Assembly (NCBI GenBank): GCA_900752445.1
Contig: CAADVN010000068.1
Location: 1-36,687 of the forward strand
From: an uncultured Oscillospiraceae bacterium
GTDB taxonomy: Bacteria; Bacillota; Clostridia; Oscillospirales; Oscillospiraceae
Length of the DNA stretch: 36,687 nt
Direction of reading: 5' to 3'
Position 1 is the first letter of the stretch. Every line of letters begins with the position of its first letter. Below the pieces are notes generated by a model. The model saw only the letters and a program-made list of their open reading frames with translations, was not told the DNA's origin and ran no database searches. The translations under genes were made by a program, and so were the position numbers. Of this stretch, positions 22,262 to 28,632 are shown in pieces.

Positions 22262-24289
22262 ATGAGCTATGCAACCAAGGACATCCGCAATATCGCGCTG
22301 CTCGGTCACGGCGGCAACGGCAAGACCAGCCTCGCCGAGAGCATTCTCTTCCTGACCGGAGCCACCGACAGGCTCGGCAGCTCGGCCGCGGGCAACTCTG
22401 TCTCGGACTATGACCCCGAGGAGATAAGGCGTCAGATAAGCATCTCCGCCAGCACGATGTACACCGATTATCAGAAGACCAAGATAAACGTCATCGACAC
22501 TCCGGGATACTTCGACTTTGCCGGCGAGGTCGCGCAGGCTCTGCGCGTCGCGGATATCGGCATCATCTGCGTCTCGGCAAAGGACGGCCTGAACGTCGGC
22601 GCCGAGAAAGCCTGGAAGGCCCTCTCCGACGCGAACCTGCCCCGCGCCATCTACATCTCCAAGGTAGATGAGGAGCACGCTGATTTCTACAAGGCTTTTG
22701 ACCAGCTGCGTGAGAAGTTCGGCCCCTCGCTCAGCCCCATGTCCGCTCCCATCATGGAGGGCACGAAGGTCACCGGTCTCGTCGATATCCTGGCCCGCAA
22801 GGCCTACAAGTACGAGGGCAAGAAGCGCACCGAGATCCCCATGCCCGGCAGCATGTCCGACAGGGTCGAGGAGATGTACAATGAGATAGCCGAGAACGCC
22901 GCCGGCACCAGCGAGGAGCTCATGGACAAGTACCTCGAGACCATGGAGCTCTCCGCCGAGGAGATCTACGGCGCCCTTGGCACCGGCATCGCCGACTGCG
23001 AGATCCCCCCGGTCTTCTGCGGCAGCGCCGCCACCGGCCTCGGCACCGTCGTCCTGCTCGACGCCATCAAGAACTTCTTCCCCTACCCGCGCGAGGGCGG
23101 CAAGCTCGTCGATGCAAACGGCCCGGCGAAGGCCATAGTTTATAAGACCATCTCCGACCAGTTCGGCAAGTTCTCCCTGTTCAAGGTCGTCTCCGGCAAG
23201 GTCACGCCCGACATGACCCTCGTGAACGCCCGCTCCGGTGCGCAGGAGAAGCTCGGCCATATCTACTACATGCAGGGCAAGAAGAACGTCGAGGTCCAGG
23301 AGATCGGCTGCGGCGACATCGGCGCCGTCTCCAAGCTCTCCGACACCAAGACCGGCGACACGCTCTGCGACGCCAAGGCTGTCGAGGCTCTGCCCGGCAT
23401 CGAGTACGCCGTACCCTGCTACTCCATGGCCATCTCGCCCAAGACGAAGGGTCAGGAGGACAAGGTCGCCCAGGGCCTTGCCAGGCTCGGCGAGGAGGAC
23501 CGCTCCTTCACCATCACGAACAACGCGGAGACCAAGCAGATGGTCATCGCCGGCGCCGGCGACATCCATCTGGACGTGCTCTGCTCCAAGCTCAAGAACA
23601 AGTTCGGCGTCGAGGTCGAGCTCTCGCCCGCCCGCGTGCCCTACCGCGAGAAGATCCGCAAGCCGCTCAAGGCCCACGGCAGGCACAAGAAGCAGCCCGG
23701 CGGCCACGGACAGTTCGGCGACGTGTGGATAGAGTTCGAGCCGCAGGACGAGCAGGAGGATATGATCTTCGCCGAGAACGTCTTCGGCGGCAGCGTGCCG
23801 AAGAACTTCTTCCCCGCCGTTGAGAAGGGCCTGCGCGAGTGCTGCACCAAGGGCGTGCTCGCCGGTTACCCGATGGTCTTCCTGAAGGCCACGCTCTACG
23901 ACGGCTCCTACCACCCCGTTGACTCTTCCGAAATGGCCTTCAAGACCGCTGCCGGTCTCGCCTACAAGGAACTCGTGAACGCGAGCCCGGTCATTCTCGA
24001 GCCCATCGGCCTGCTGAAGGTCACCATCCCCGACGCGAACATGGGCGACATCATGTCGGACATCAGCTCCAAGCGCCGCGGCACCGTCATGGGCATGAAC
24101 GCCGAGGGCGGCATGCAGACGGTCGAGGCTGAGGTCCCGATGGCAGAGATGTCGAGCTACGCCATCGACCTGCGCTCGATGACCCAGGGCAGAGGCAGCT
24201 TCACGCTGGAGTTCTCGCGCTACAACGAGGCCCCCGCTGCCGTGCAGCAGAAGATCATCGACGAGGCCAAGGCAAACGCCGAGGAATAA
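22262..24289 (+). CDS. elongation factor G-like GTPase (EF-G paralogue)
   Basis: A 675-residue translational GTPase with five EF-G domains. G1 is GHGGNGKTS instead of AHIDAGKTT, G3 is DTPGYFDF, and G4 is SKVD instead of NKMD, features of the EF-G2/FusA2-like group rather than the housekeeping EF-G. Domain IV keeps the loop HKKQPGGHGQFGDVWIEF; the C-terminus has LRSMTQGRGSFTLEFSRYNE. The GTPase residues for hydrolysis look preserved, so it should be an active factor, but its exact role (translocation, ribosome recycling or stress) is not known for this group. ATG 22262 follows GGAGAGG. It has its own strong promoter and is followed by a perfect-stem terminator. Strong GAG/AAG/GCC codon bias suggests high expression. 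Confidence 0.92.
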   Translation: MSYATKDIRNIALLGHGGNGKTSLAESILFLTGATDRLGSSAAGNSVSDYDPEEIRRQISISASTMYTDYQKTKINVIDTPGYFDFAGEVAQALRVADIGIICVSAKDGLNVGAEKAWKALSDANLPRAIYISKVDEEHADFYKAFDQLREKFGPSLSPMSAPIMEGTKVTGLVDILARKAYKYEGKKRTEIPMPGSMSDRVEEMYNEIAENAAGTSEELMDKYLETMELSAEEIYGALGTGIADCEIPPVFCGSAATGLGTVVLLDAIKNFFPYPREGGKLVDANGPAKAIVYKTISDQFGKFSLFKVVSGKVTPDMTLVNARSGAQEKLGHIYYMQGKKNVEVQEIGCGDIGAVSKLSDTKTGDTLCDAKAVEALPGIEYAVPCYSMAISPKTKGQEDKVAQGLARLGEEDRSFTITNNAETKQMVIAGAGDIHLDVLCSKLKNKFGVEVELSPARVPYREKIRKPLKAHGRHKKQPGGHGQFGDVWIEFEPQDEQEDMIFAENVFGGSVPKNFFPAVEKGLRECCTKGVLAGYPMVFLKATLYDGSYHPVDSSEMAFKTAAGLAYKELVNASPVILEPIGLLKVTIPDANMGDIMSDISSKRRGTVMGMNAEGGMQTVEAEVPMAEMSSYAIDLRSMTQGRGSFTLEFSRYNEAPAAVQQKIIDEAKANAEE

Positions 24290-24306
24290 CACACAAAACG
24301 ACCATG

Positions 24307-24335
24307 GGGCCGCCGTTTGAGACGGCGGCCCTTTT
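24307..24335 (+). terminator. intrinsic terminator after the EF-G paralogue, directly before the SGNH gene
   Basis: A perfect 10-bp stem GGGCCGCCGT/ACGGCGGCCC (24307-24316 with 24322-24331), TTGAG loop, then TTTT. It ends 15 bases before ATG 24351 of the next gene. Confidence 0.87.
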
Positions 24336-24350
24336 CTACAGGTGGACTCT

Positions 24351-25226
24351 ATGAAAAAAAACGCAAAAAACACGATATTTTTCGTCTGGGCCCTGGCGAT
24401 AGCGGCCTGCCTTCTGTTGGTGTTCTGCGCGCTGATCTTCGCCTCCTGTGGAGCGAGGGACGGCGGCGTGCCCATAACGACGGAGCCTCCGGCCCAGTCT
24501 GACGCCCCGACTGACAACGGCGGCAGTTCCGGGGACGATGTCCAGACCAGCTCTCCCGACGGCAGCGAGGACGTGGACACCCCGACCGACGCGCCCTCGA
24601 GCTCCGCTCTTCTCGGCGAGACCGAGGACGCGGGCCAGGAGTACATCGACAAGCTCACCTTCCTCGGCGACAGCACCACCTACGGCCTCAAGGCCTACGA
24701 GGTGCTCTCAGGCGGGATGAATACGACCCAGGTCTGGACGCCGAAAAGCGGCACGCTGACGCTTTACAACTACGCGACGGCGACCATCGTCTTCCCCGAG
24801 ACCGGCGAGGAGATAAGCATAGTCGATGCCGTGACGCGCAAGCAGCCGGAGTATCTGGTCATCACGCTCGGCGCGAACGGCGTGGCGGAGATGGACGAGG
24901 ACTGGTTCAAGCAGGACTACACCGCCCTGGTGCAGAGCATCCAGGCCGCCAGCCCGAACACCAAGATAATCTGCAACTCCATCTACCCCGTCGAGAACGA
25001 CTATGAGCACATAGCGTCCATCAACAACGAAAACATCCCGCGCGCGAACGGCTGGATACTCGAGGTGGCCGAGGCCACGGGCTGCAAATTCACGGACAGT
25101 GCGAGCGTGCTCAAGCTCGAGGACGGCAGCCTGAACGAGAGCTACGGCAACGGCGACGGCATCCACCTGAACGCCGACGGCTTCAACGCCGTGCTGCAGT
25201 ACCTGCGCACGCACGCATACCAGTGA
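24351..25226 (+). CDS. membrane-anchored or secreted SGNH/GDSL hydrolase
   Basis: A 291-residue protein. The N-terminal hydrophobic segment (FFVWALAIAACLLLVFCALI) ends at FASC, an imperfect lipobox, so it is either an anchor or a lipoprotein signal. A Ser/Thr/Asp-rich linker (~35-95) follows, then the SGNH domain: block I FLGDSTTYGL with the nucleophile Ser, block III LGANGV, and block V DGIHLN with catalytic Asp and His. Such enzymes deacetylate or acetylate surface glycans. In related gut Firmicutes SGNH and DUF4358 genes often sit with an MBOAT acyltransferase; none is in this window. ATG 24351 has AGGTGG five bases upstream. No promoter fits between the preceding terminator and the start, so read-through is needed. 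Confidence 0.85.
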   Translation: MKKNAKNTIFFVWALAIAACLLLVFCALIFASCGARDGGVPITTEPPAQSDAPTDNGGSSGDDVQTSSPDGSEDVDTPTDAPSSSALLGETEDAGQEYIDKLTFLGDSTTYGLKAYEVLSGGMNTTQVWTPKSGTLTLYNYATATIVFPETGEEISIVDAVTRKQPEYLVITLGANGVAEMDEDWFKQDYTALVQSIQAASPNTKIICNSIYPVENDYEHIASINNENIPRANGWILEVAEATGCKFTDSASVLKLEDGSLNESYGNGDGIHLNADGFNAVLQYLRTHAYQ

Positions 25227-25239
25227 CGAGGTGAGTTCA

Positions 25240-25719
25240 ATGAGAAAAACCGCATTTGTGACGGCGCTGGCGCTCATACTGTGCCTCATTTTGAGCGCCT
25301 GCGGCAGCCAGACGGCGGCTGAGCCCGAGATGAGCGAGGTCGTGGCCGCAGTCGAGGCCGCCGTCCCCACCGACGGGATGGTCGAGTTCGACGCCAACCA
25401 CCTGAAGAACGTCTTCAAGCTCAGCGAGGAACAGTACGCGGACTGCTATGTTATGTCAACCAACGTCGGCACCTCGATAGACGAGTTCGGCATCTTCAAG
25501 GGCGCGGACGAGGCGCAGACGGCTGAGCTCAAGTCCGCTGTCGAGGCCTATCTGCAGTTCCGGCTGGACAGCTGGATGCCCGAGTACCTGCCTGAGGAGT
25601 TCCCGAAGCTGCAGGGCGCGAAGCTCTGGACTGAGGGCAATTACGTCATGTACGCCATCCTCTCAGACGACGCGAAGACCGCCGCCGAGGCCGCCTTCCA
25701 GGGCTGCTTCAGGGGCTGA
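25240..25719 (+). CDS. DUF4358 family lipoprotein
   Basis: A 159-residue lipoprotein: signal MRKTAFVTALALILCLILSAC with lipobox LSAC (Cys21), then a small domain (FDANHLKNVFKLSEEQYADC; IDEFGIFKGADEAQTAEL; LWTEGNYVMYAILSDDAKTA) that fits DUF4358. Function unknown. The start is 13 bases after the SGNH stop with GAGGTGAG upstream, so the two form an operon and probably act together at the cell surface. A bidirectional terminator follows. Confidence 0.82.
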   Translation: MRKTAFVTALALILCLILSACGSQTAAEPEMSEVVAAVEAAVPTDGMVEFDANHLKNVFKLSEEQYADCYVMSTNVGTSIDEFGIFKGADEAQTAELKSAVEAYLQFRLDSWMPEYLPEEFPKLQGAKLWTEGNYVMYAILSDDAKTAAEAAFQGCFRG

Positions 25720-25732
25720 CGGACTGAAAACC

Positions 25733-25766
25733 AAGGGGGAGCCATCCCGGCTCCCCCTTATTTTTA
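25733..25766. terminator. bidirectional terminator between DUF4358 and LysR genes
   Basis: A perfect 11-bp stem AAGGGGGAGCC/GGCTCCCCCTT, ATCCC loop, then TATTTTTAT on the plus strand. The convergent LysR gene ends at 25764, so its own stop lies inside the tract. Confidence 0.85.
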
Positions 25767-26651
25767 TCTGTGCGCTTCGATGAGCTCGACGAGGCGTTTT
25801 ACTTTTGGAGAGGGCGATCTCGAATACATGAGCCCGTAGGGTATGCTGTAGTCCCAGTCCACGGCCAGGCTCACGAGGGCCGGGTGTACATCCTGCCAGC
25901 ACTCAAGCGTCAGAAGCACATTGCCCGTGCGCGCACAGCGGTTGAAGACCGTGATGTCGTAGACCCTCGGCGTGTCCTCGAGCCTGATCTCGGGGTACAT
26001 GCGGCGCAGGTCGCGCCGGATGGCATCGTTAGTCTGCGAGTCGCCCTCGGGCACCATCATGAGCGTCTCTCCTCTCAGGTCCTCCAAGCTGATGCGCTCC
26101 CGGCAAGCAAGGCGGTGCTCCCGTGAGACGGCACAGAGCTTTTTGTAGCGGCCCAAGGCCAGCATGCTGCAGTGCTCGAGCCAGAGCTTCGAGTCGCAGA
26201 CACCGATGAACAGGTCAAACTTCTCGCCAAGGGCCTCTATCTCGTCCAGTATGGTCTCGTTGCTGTCCTCAAAGGGCACCAGCTGGAGCCGGAAGCCCGG
26301 GAAGGCGGCGCTCACCGAATACCACAGCTCCATGAATGGCCGCGCCGGGTTCAGCAGCGAGGTGCCGACGCGAAATTCCGTGTCCGCCGCACCCATCGCG
26401 GAGCGCGCCCGCTCCACCGAGCGCCGCGCATAGTCGCGCAGCAGCCTCGCGTCCGCGCACAGGCTCTCGCCGCCCGGCGTCAGCCTGACGCCCCTTGGCC
26501 CACGCTCTATCAACTTCAGGTTCAAGTCCGCCTCAAGCGAGTCCACCCGCTTCATCACCGCCGTCGGCGACATGTACAGCCGCTCCGCAGCCTTGGTAAA
26601 GCTGCCGCAGTCCACGGCGCAGAGCAGGGCCTCGAGCCTCTGGTCCAACAT
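25764..26651 (-). CDS. LysR-family transcriptional regulator
   Basis: A 295-residue LysR regulator: N-terminal winged helix (LEALLCAVDCGSFTKAAERL; MSPTAVMKRVDSLEADLNLK, ~5-60), linker helix, then a periplasmic-binding-fold effector domain (FRVGTSLLNPARPF; FDLFIGVCDSKLW; RIYPE-like LRRMYPEIRLEDTPRVYDIT). ATG 26651 is preceded by AGGTGGG. It is divergent from the flavodoxin-CMD-cupin operon, the normal arrangement for a LysR activator and its target; the target promoter has a good -10 but poor -35, as expected of an activated promoter. The effector is unknown, possibly a quinone or other redox-active or aromatic compound given the target genes. Confidence 0.92.
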   Translation of the reverse strand: MLDQRLEALLCAVDCGSFTKAAERLYMSPTAVMKRVDSLEADLNLKLIERGPRGVRLTPGGESLCADARLLRDYARRSVERARSAMGAADTEFRVGTSLLNPARPFMELWYSVSAAFPGFRLQLVPFEDSNETILDEIEALGEKFDLFIGVCDSKLWLEHCSMLALGRYKKLCAVSREHRLACRERISLEDLRGETLMMVPEGDSQTNDAIRRDLRRMYPEIRLEDTPRVYDITVFNRCARTGNVLLTLECWQDVHPALVSLAVDWDYSIPYGLMYSRSPSPKVKRLVELIEAHR

Positions 26652-26669
26652 TCGTCCCACCTCAGTATA

Positions 26670-26715
26670 AACTAATAGTTAATACCAGTTTAACAGCCCG
26701 GCTATTCCGCGTCAA
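26670..26715 (-). promoter_or_regulatory. lysR promoter with overlapping dyad (possible LysR box)
   Basis: Minus strand TTGACG (26715-26710), 17-base spacer, TAAACT (26692-26687). A dyad AACTA-A-TAGTT at 26670-26680 covers the expected transcription start, consistent with autoregulation. Confidence 0.55.
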
Positions 26716-26733
26716 GGCCGGATGGGTTATAAT
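26705..26733 (+). promoter_or_regulatory. flavodoxin operon promoter, probably activator-dependent
   Basis: TATAAT at 26728-26733 with TTCCGC (26705-26710) at 17 bases, a poor -35. It overlaps the divergent lysR -35 (26710-26715), so the two transcripts can interfere or be co-regulated. Confidence 0.5.
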
Positions 26734-26761
26734 CCAAAGTGAAAGGACAGGTGATGCATAC

Positions 26762-27235
26762 ATGGGCAAGACTTTGACCATATACTTTTCCGCCGGCGGC
26801 ACGACGAAGCGCGCGGCGGAACGGCTCGCCGGGGCCATAGGCTCGGAGCTCTACGAGATACGCCCCGCCGTGCCCTATACCCGCGCCGACCTCGACTGGC
26901 AGGATGCGCGTTCGCGCAGCTCGCTGGAAATGAACGACCCCGCCTCGCGCCCGGCGTTCATAGACGACGGCTTTGACGTCGCGCCCTACGAGCGCGTCTT
27001 CCTCGGCTTCCCCATCTGGTGGTACACCGCGCCGAGGATAGTGCAGAGCTTTCTTGAGAGCCGCGACTTTTCCGGCAAGACCATCGTGCTCTTTGCCACC
27101 TCTGGCAGCAGCGGCCTGGGGCGCACGTCCGCCGACCTCGCCCCGAGCTGTCCCGGCGCGGTCATAAAGGACGGGCGCATGTTCCGAGGCAGTATATCCG
27201 AGGCTGAGCTGAGGCGATGGGCGGAGGCGATGTGA
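26762..27235 (+). CDS. flavodoxin family protein
   Basis: A 157-residue FMN-binding protein. The phosphate loop is YFSAGGTTKRAAERLA at the N-terminus; VFLGFPIWWYTAPRIVQSFL (~76-95) and IVLFATSGSSGLG (~105-117) form the isoalloxazine-side loops typical of the flavodoxin_4 group. It carries electrons or works as a small NAD(P)H-independent reductase component. ATG 26762 follows AGGTGA. The next start is one base after its stop, so the operon is tightly coupled. Confidence 0.9.
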   Translation: MGKTLTIYFSAGGTTKRAAERLAGAIGSELYEIRPAVPYTRADLDWQDARSRSSLEMNDPASRPAFIDDGFDVAPYERVFLGFPIWWYTAPRIVQSFLESRDFSGKTIVLFATSGSSGLGRTSADLAPSCPGAVIKDGRMFRGSISEAELRRWAEAM

Positions 27236-27236
27236 C

Positions 27237-27986
27237 ATGACGAGGCGCGAGAGGACGGAGCAGAAGGTACGGCAGCTCTTTCACAGCCCCGCCGCGGGCG
27301 ACGAGGGCCCGGATGGCGAGTTCATGCAGCTGCTGCAGGGCCACATCTTCGGCGACCTGTGCTGGACGGGCAGCCTCGACGACCGGATGCGCGAGCTCGT
27401 GACGGTGACGGTGCTCTCGACCCTGGGCACGCTGCCCCAGCTCAAGGCCCACGTCGGCGCGTCGCTGAACGCAGGCTGCACGCCGGTGGAGATACGCGAG
27501 GCGGTCTATGAGTGCGCGCCCTTTATCGGCTTCCCAAAGACGCTCAACGCCATTGGCGCAATGAACGAGGTGTTCACGGCGCAGGGCATAGCCCTGCCCT
27601 TGCCGAAGCAGGGCGGCGACCCGGCAGAGCGCTATGAGCGCGGCCTTGCGGCGCAGCAGCCGCTCTACGGCGAGGAGATAAAAGAGCGCTTCGCCTGGCT
27701 GCCCGGCCCCTTCGCCGAGGCGGTGCCGAGGGCGCTCACCGAGTTCTGCTTCGGCGACTATCTGAGCCGGGGCGGGCTCGACACGAGGGAGCGCGAGCTG
27801 CTCATCGTCGTACTGCTCGCGGCGCTGGGCGGGGCCGAGGCGCAGGTGAAAAGCCACGTCGCCGGCGCGTTGAAGGCCGGCAGCAACAACGAGGAGATCG
27901 TCTGCGCGCTGGTGCACGCGGGCGCATATATGGGCATGCCGAGGCTGTTCAACGCCCTCGACGCCTGCAAGGAGGTTTTAAAATGA
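27237..27986 (+). CDS. carboxymuconolactone decarboxylase (CMD)-like protein, two repeats
   Basis: A 249-residue protein with two CMD domains: LDDRMRELVTVTVLSTLGTL to FIGFPKTLNA (~45-105) and LDTRERELLIVVLLAALGG to YMGMPRLFNAL (~170-240). The AhpD-type CxxC pair is absent, so a thiol peroxidase role is unlikely; CMD proteins next to flavodoxins and cupins are common, but their substrate is usually not known. GGAGG is nine bases before ATG 27237. The stop overlaps the cupin start. Confidence 0.88.
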   Translation: MTRRERTEQKVRQLFHSPAAGDEGPDGEFMQLLQGHIFGDLCWTGSLDDRMRELVTVTVLSTLGTLPQLKAHVGASLNAGCTPVEIREAVYECAPFIGFPKTLNAIGAMNEVFTAQGIALPLPKQGGDPAERYERGLAAQQPLYGEEIKERFAWLPGPFAEAVPRALTEFCFGDYLSRGGLDTRERELLIVVLLAALGGAEAQVKSHVAGALKAGSNNEEIVCALVHAGAYMGMPRLFNALDACKEVLK

Positions 27987-28402
27987 GTGAATTCAAGGAC
28001 ATGTTCGAGCGCGGCGGCGAGAATACCGGCCTCGCGCAGTATTTCATAGGCCGGAGCTGGCTTGGCGACCTCTACAGTGACGAGCGCATAGGCGTACACA
28101 ACGTCACCTTCGAGCCGGGCTGCCGCAACAACTGGCACATCCACCACGCCGAGGCGGGCGGCGGGCAGCTGCTGCTCTGCGTGGCCGGCGAGGGGCTCTA
28201 TCAGGAGTGGAGCAAGCCGGCGCAGCGGCTCCACCCGGGTACGGTGGTCTATATCCGCCCGGGCGTCAAGCACTGGCACGGCGCGGTAACGGACGGCTGG
28301 TTCTCGCACATAGCCATCGGCCTGCCCGGCGAGGGCTGCCGCGCGGAGGGGCTCGAGCCCGTGGACGACGAGGCCTACGCCGCCGCGAACGCCGGGGCTT
28401 GA
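27983..28402 (+). CDS. cupin domain protein
   Basis: A 139-residue single cupin. Motif 1 is NNWHIHHAEAGGGQLLL with metal-binding His residues; motif 2 is PGTVVYIRPGVKHWHGA with the last His. Such proteins bind a divalent metal and small organic acids or quinones. It starts as ATGA over the CMD stop, so the three genes form one translationally coupled operon. The stop codon TGA is part of the -35 box of the next promoter. Confidence 0.9.
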   Translation: MSEFKDMFERGGENTGLAQYFIGRSWLGDLYSDERIGVHNVTFEPGCRNNWHIHHAEAGGGQLLLCVAGEGLYQEWSKPAQRLHPGTVVYIRPGVKHWHGAVTDGWFSHIAIGLPGEGCRAEGLEPVDDEAYAAANAGA

Positions 28403-28427
28403 AAATTCCGCCGGAGGCTGTTATACT
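28399..28427 (+). promoter_or_regulatory. strong sigma-A promoter of the ABC-F gene
   Basis: TTGAAA (28399-28404), 17-base spacer, TATACT (28422-28427); 10 of 12 consensus bases. Expected transcription start near 28434, leaving a leader of about 200 bases before ATG 28633. Confidence 0.82.
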
Positions 28428-28445
28428 GAAATAAATACTGAGGAA

Positions 28446-28469
28446 ATGGGTGGGAAGATGCTGAAATAA
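28446..28469 (+). CDS. possible leader peptide (7 codons) in the ABC-F leader
   Basis: ATG at 28446 opens MGGKMLK and stops at TAA 28467-28469, about 12 bases after the expected transcription start. GAGG lies just before it at short spacing; a nested ATG at 28458 has GGTGGGA upstream and would give MLK. Leader peptides in this place are typical of ribosome-stalling attenuators, but translation is not proven. Confidence 0.4.
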   Translation: MGGKMLK

Positions 28470-28567
28470 GCTGATCTACGCAAAGCCAGCCCCACGGCCC
28501 GGGAAACGTCGGGCCGGGCTTGCCATGCCGGATCAGATTTTCAGCAGAGAGCCGCCCATATGGAACG

Positions 28568-28631
28568 GCCCGCTCTTTGCGCGTCTGCATGCCGGTTTTC
28601 GGGGCAGAATCTGCAAAGGAGCGGGCTTTTT
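28568..28631 (+). terminator. leader terminator that ends at the ABC-F start codon
   Basis: GCCCGCTCTTTGC (28568-28580) pairs with GCAAAGGAGCGGGC (28613-28626) with one bulged base; an inner TCTGC/GCAGA stem extends it. TTTTT (28627-28631) follows, then C and ATG 28633. The 3' arm contains the AAAGGAG ribosome-binding site, so the hairpin also hides the RBS. Confidence 0.85.
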
Positions 28632-28632
28632 C

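Larger units (their letters stand above)
28434..28631 (+). promoter_or_regulatory. attenuator leader of the ABC-F gene (alternative hairpins and terminator)
   Basis: Elements seen: CTGATC (28471-28476) pairs with GATCAG (28531-28536) and encloses a hairpin CGGCCCG (28495-28501) / CGGGCCG (28510-28516). The same CGGCCCG occurs again at 28566-28572, inside the 5' arm of the terminator. CGGGCCG can therefore pair with either copy, which would form or prevent the terminator. A second possible antiterminator is GCCG...CGGC around the ATATGG loop (28550-28569). This is the layout of transcription attenuation. Confidence 0.7.

Noticed and set aside
22238..24679. A long open frame on the minus strand opposite the EF-G-like gene
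   Set aside because: Codon-bias shadow of a highly biased gene; it runs across the terminator and the next gene and has no recognisable domain.
28471..28536. Possible c-di-GMP-I (GEMM) riboswitch: ACGCAAAGCC and GCCGGGCTTGCC resemble conserved strings
   Set aside because: The 5' conserved element and the tetraloop receptor are not visible, and the matches lie in GC-rich stems, where chance similarity is easy. A covariance-model search with Rfam RF01051 would decide; a significant hit would revive it.
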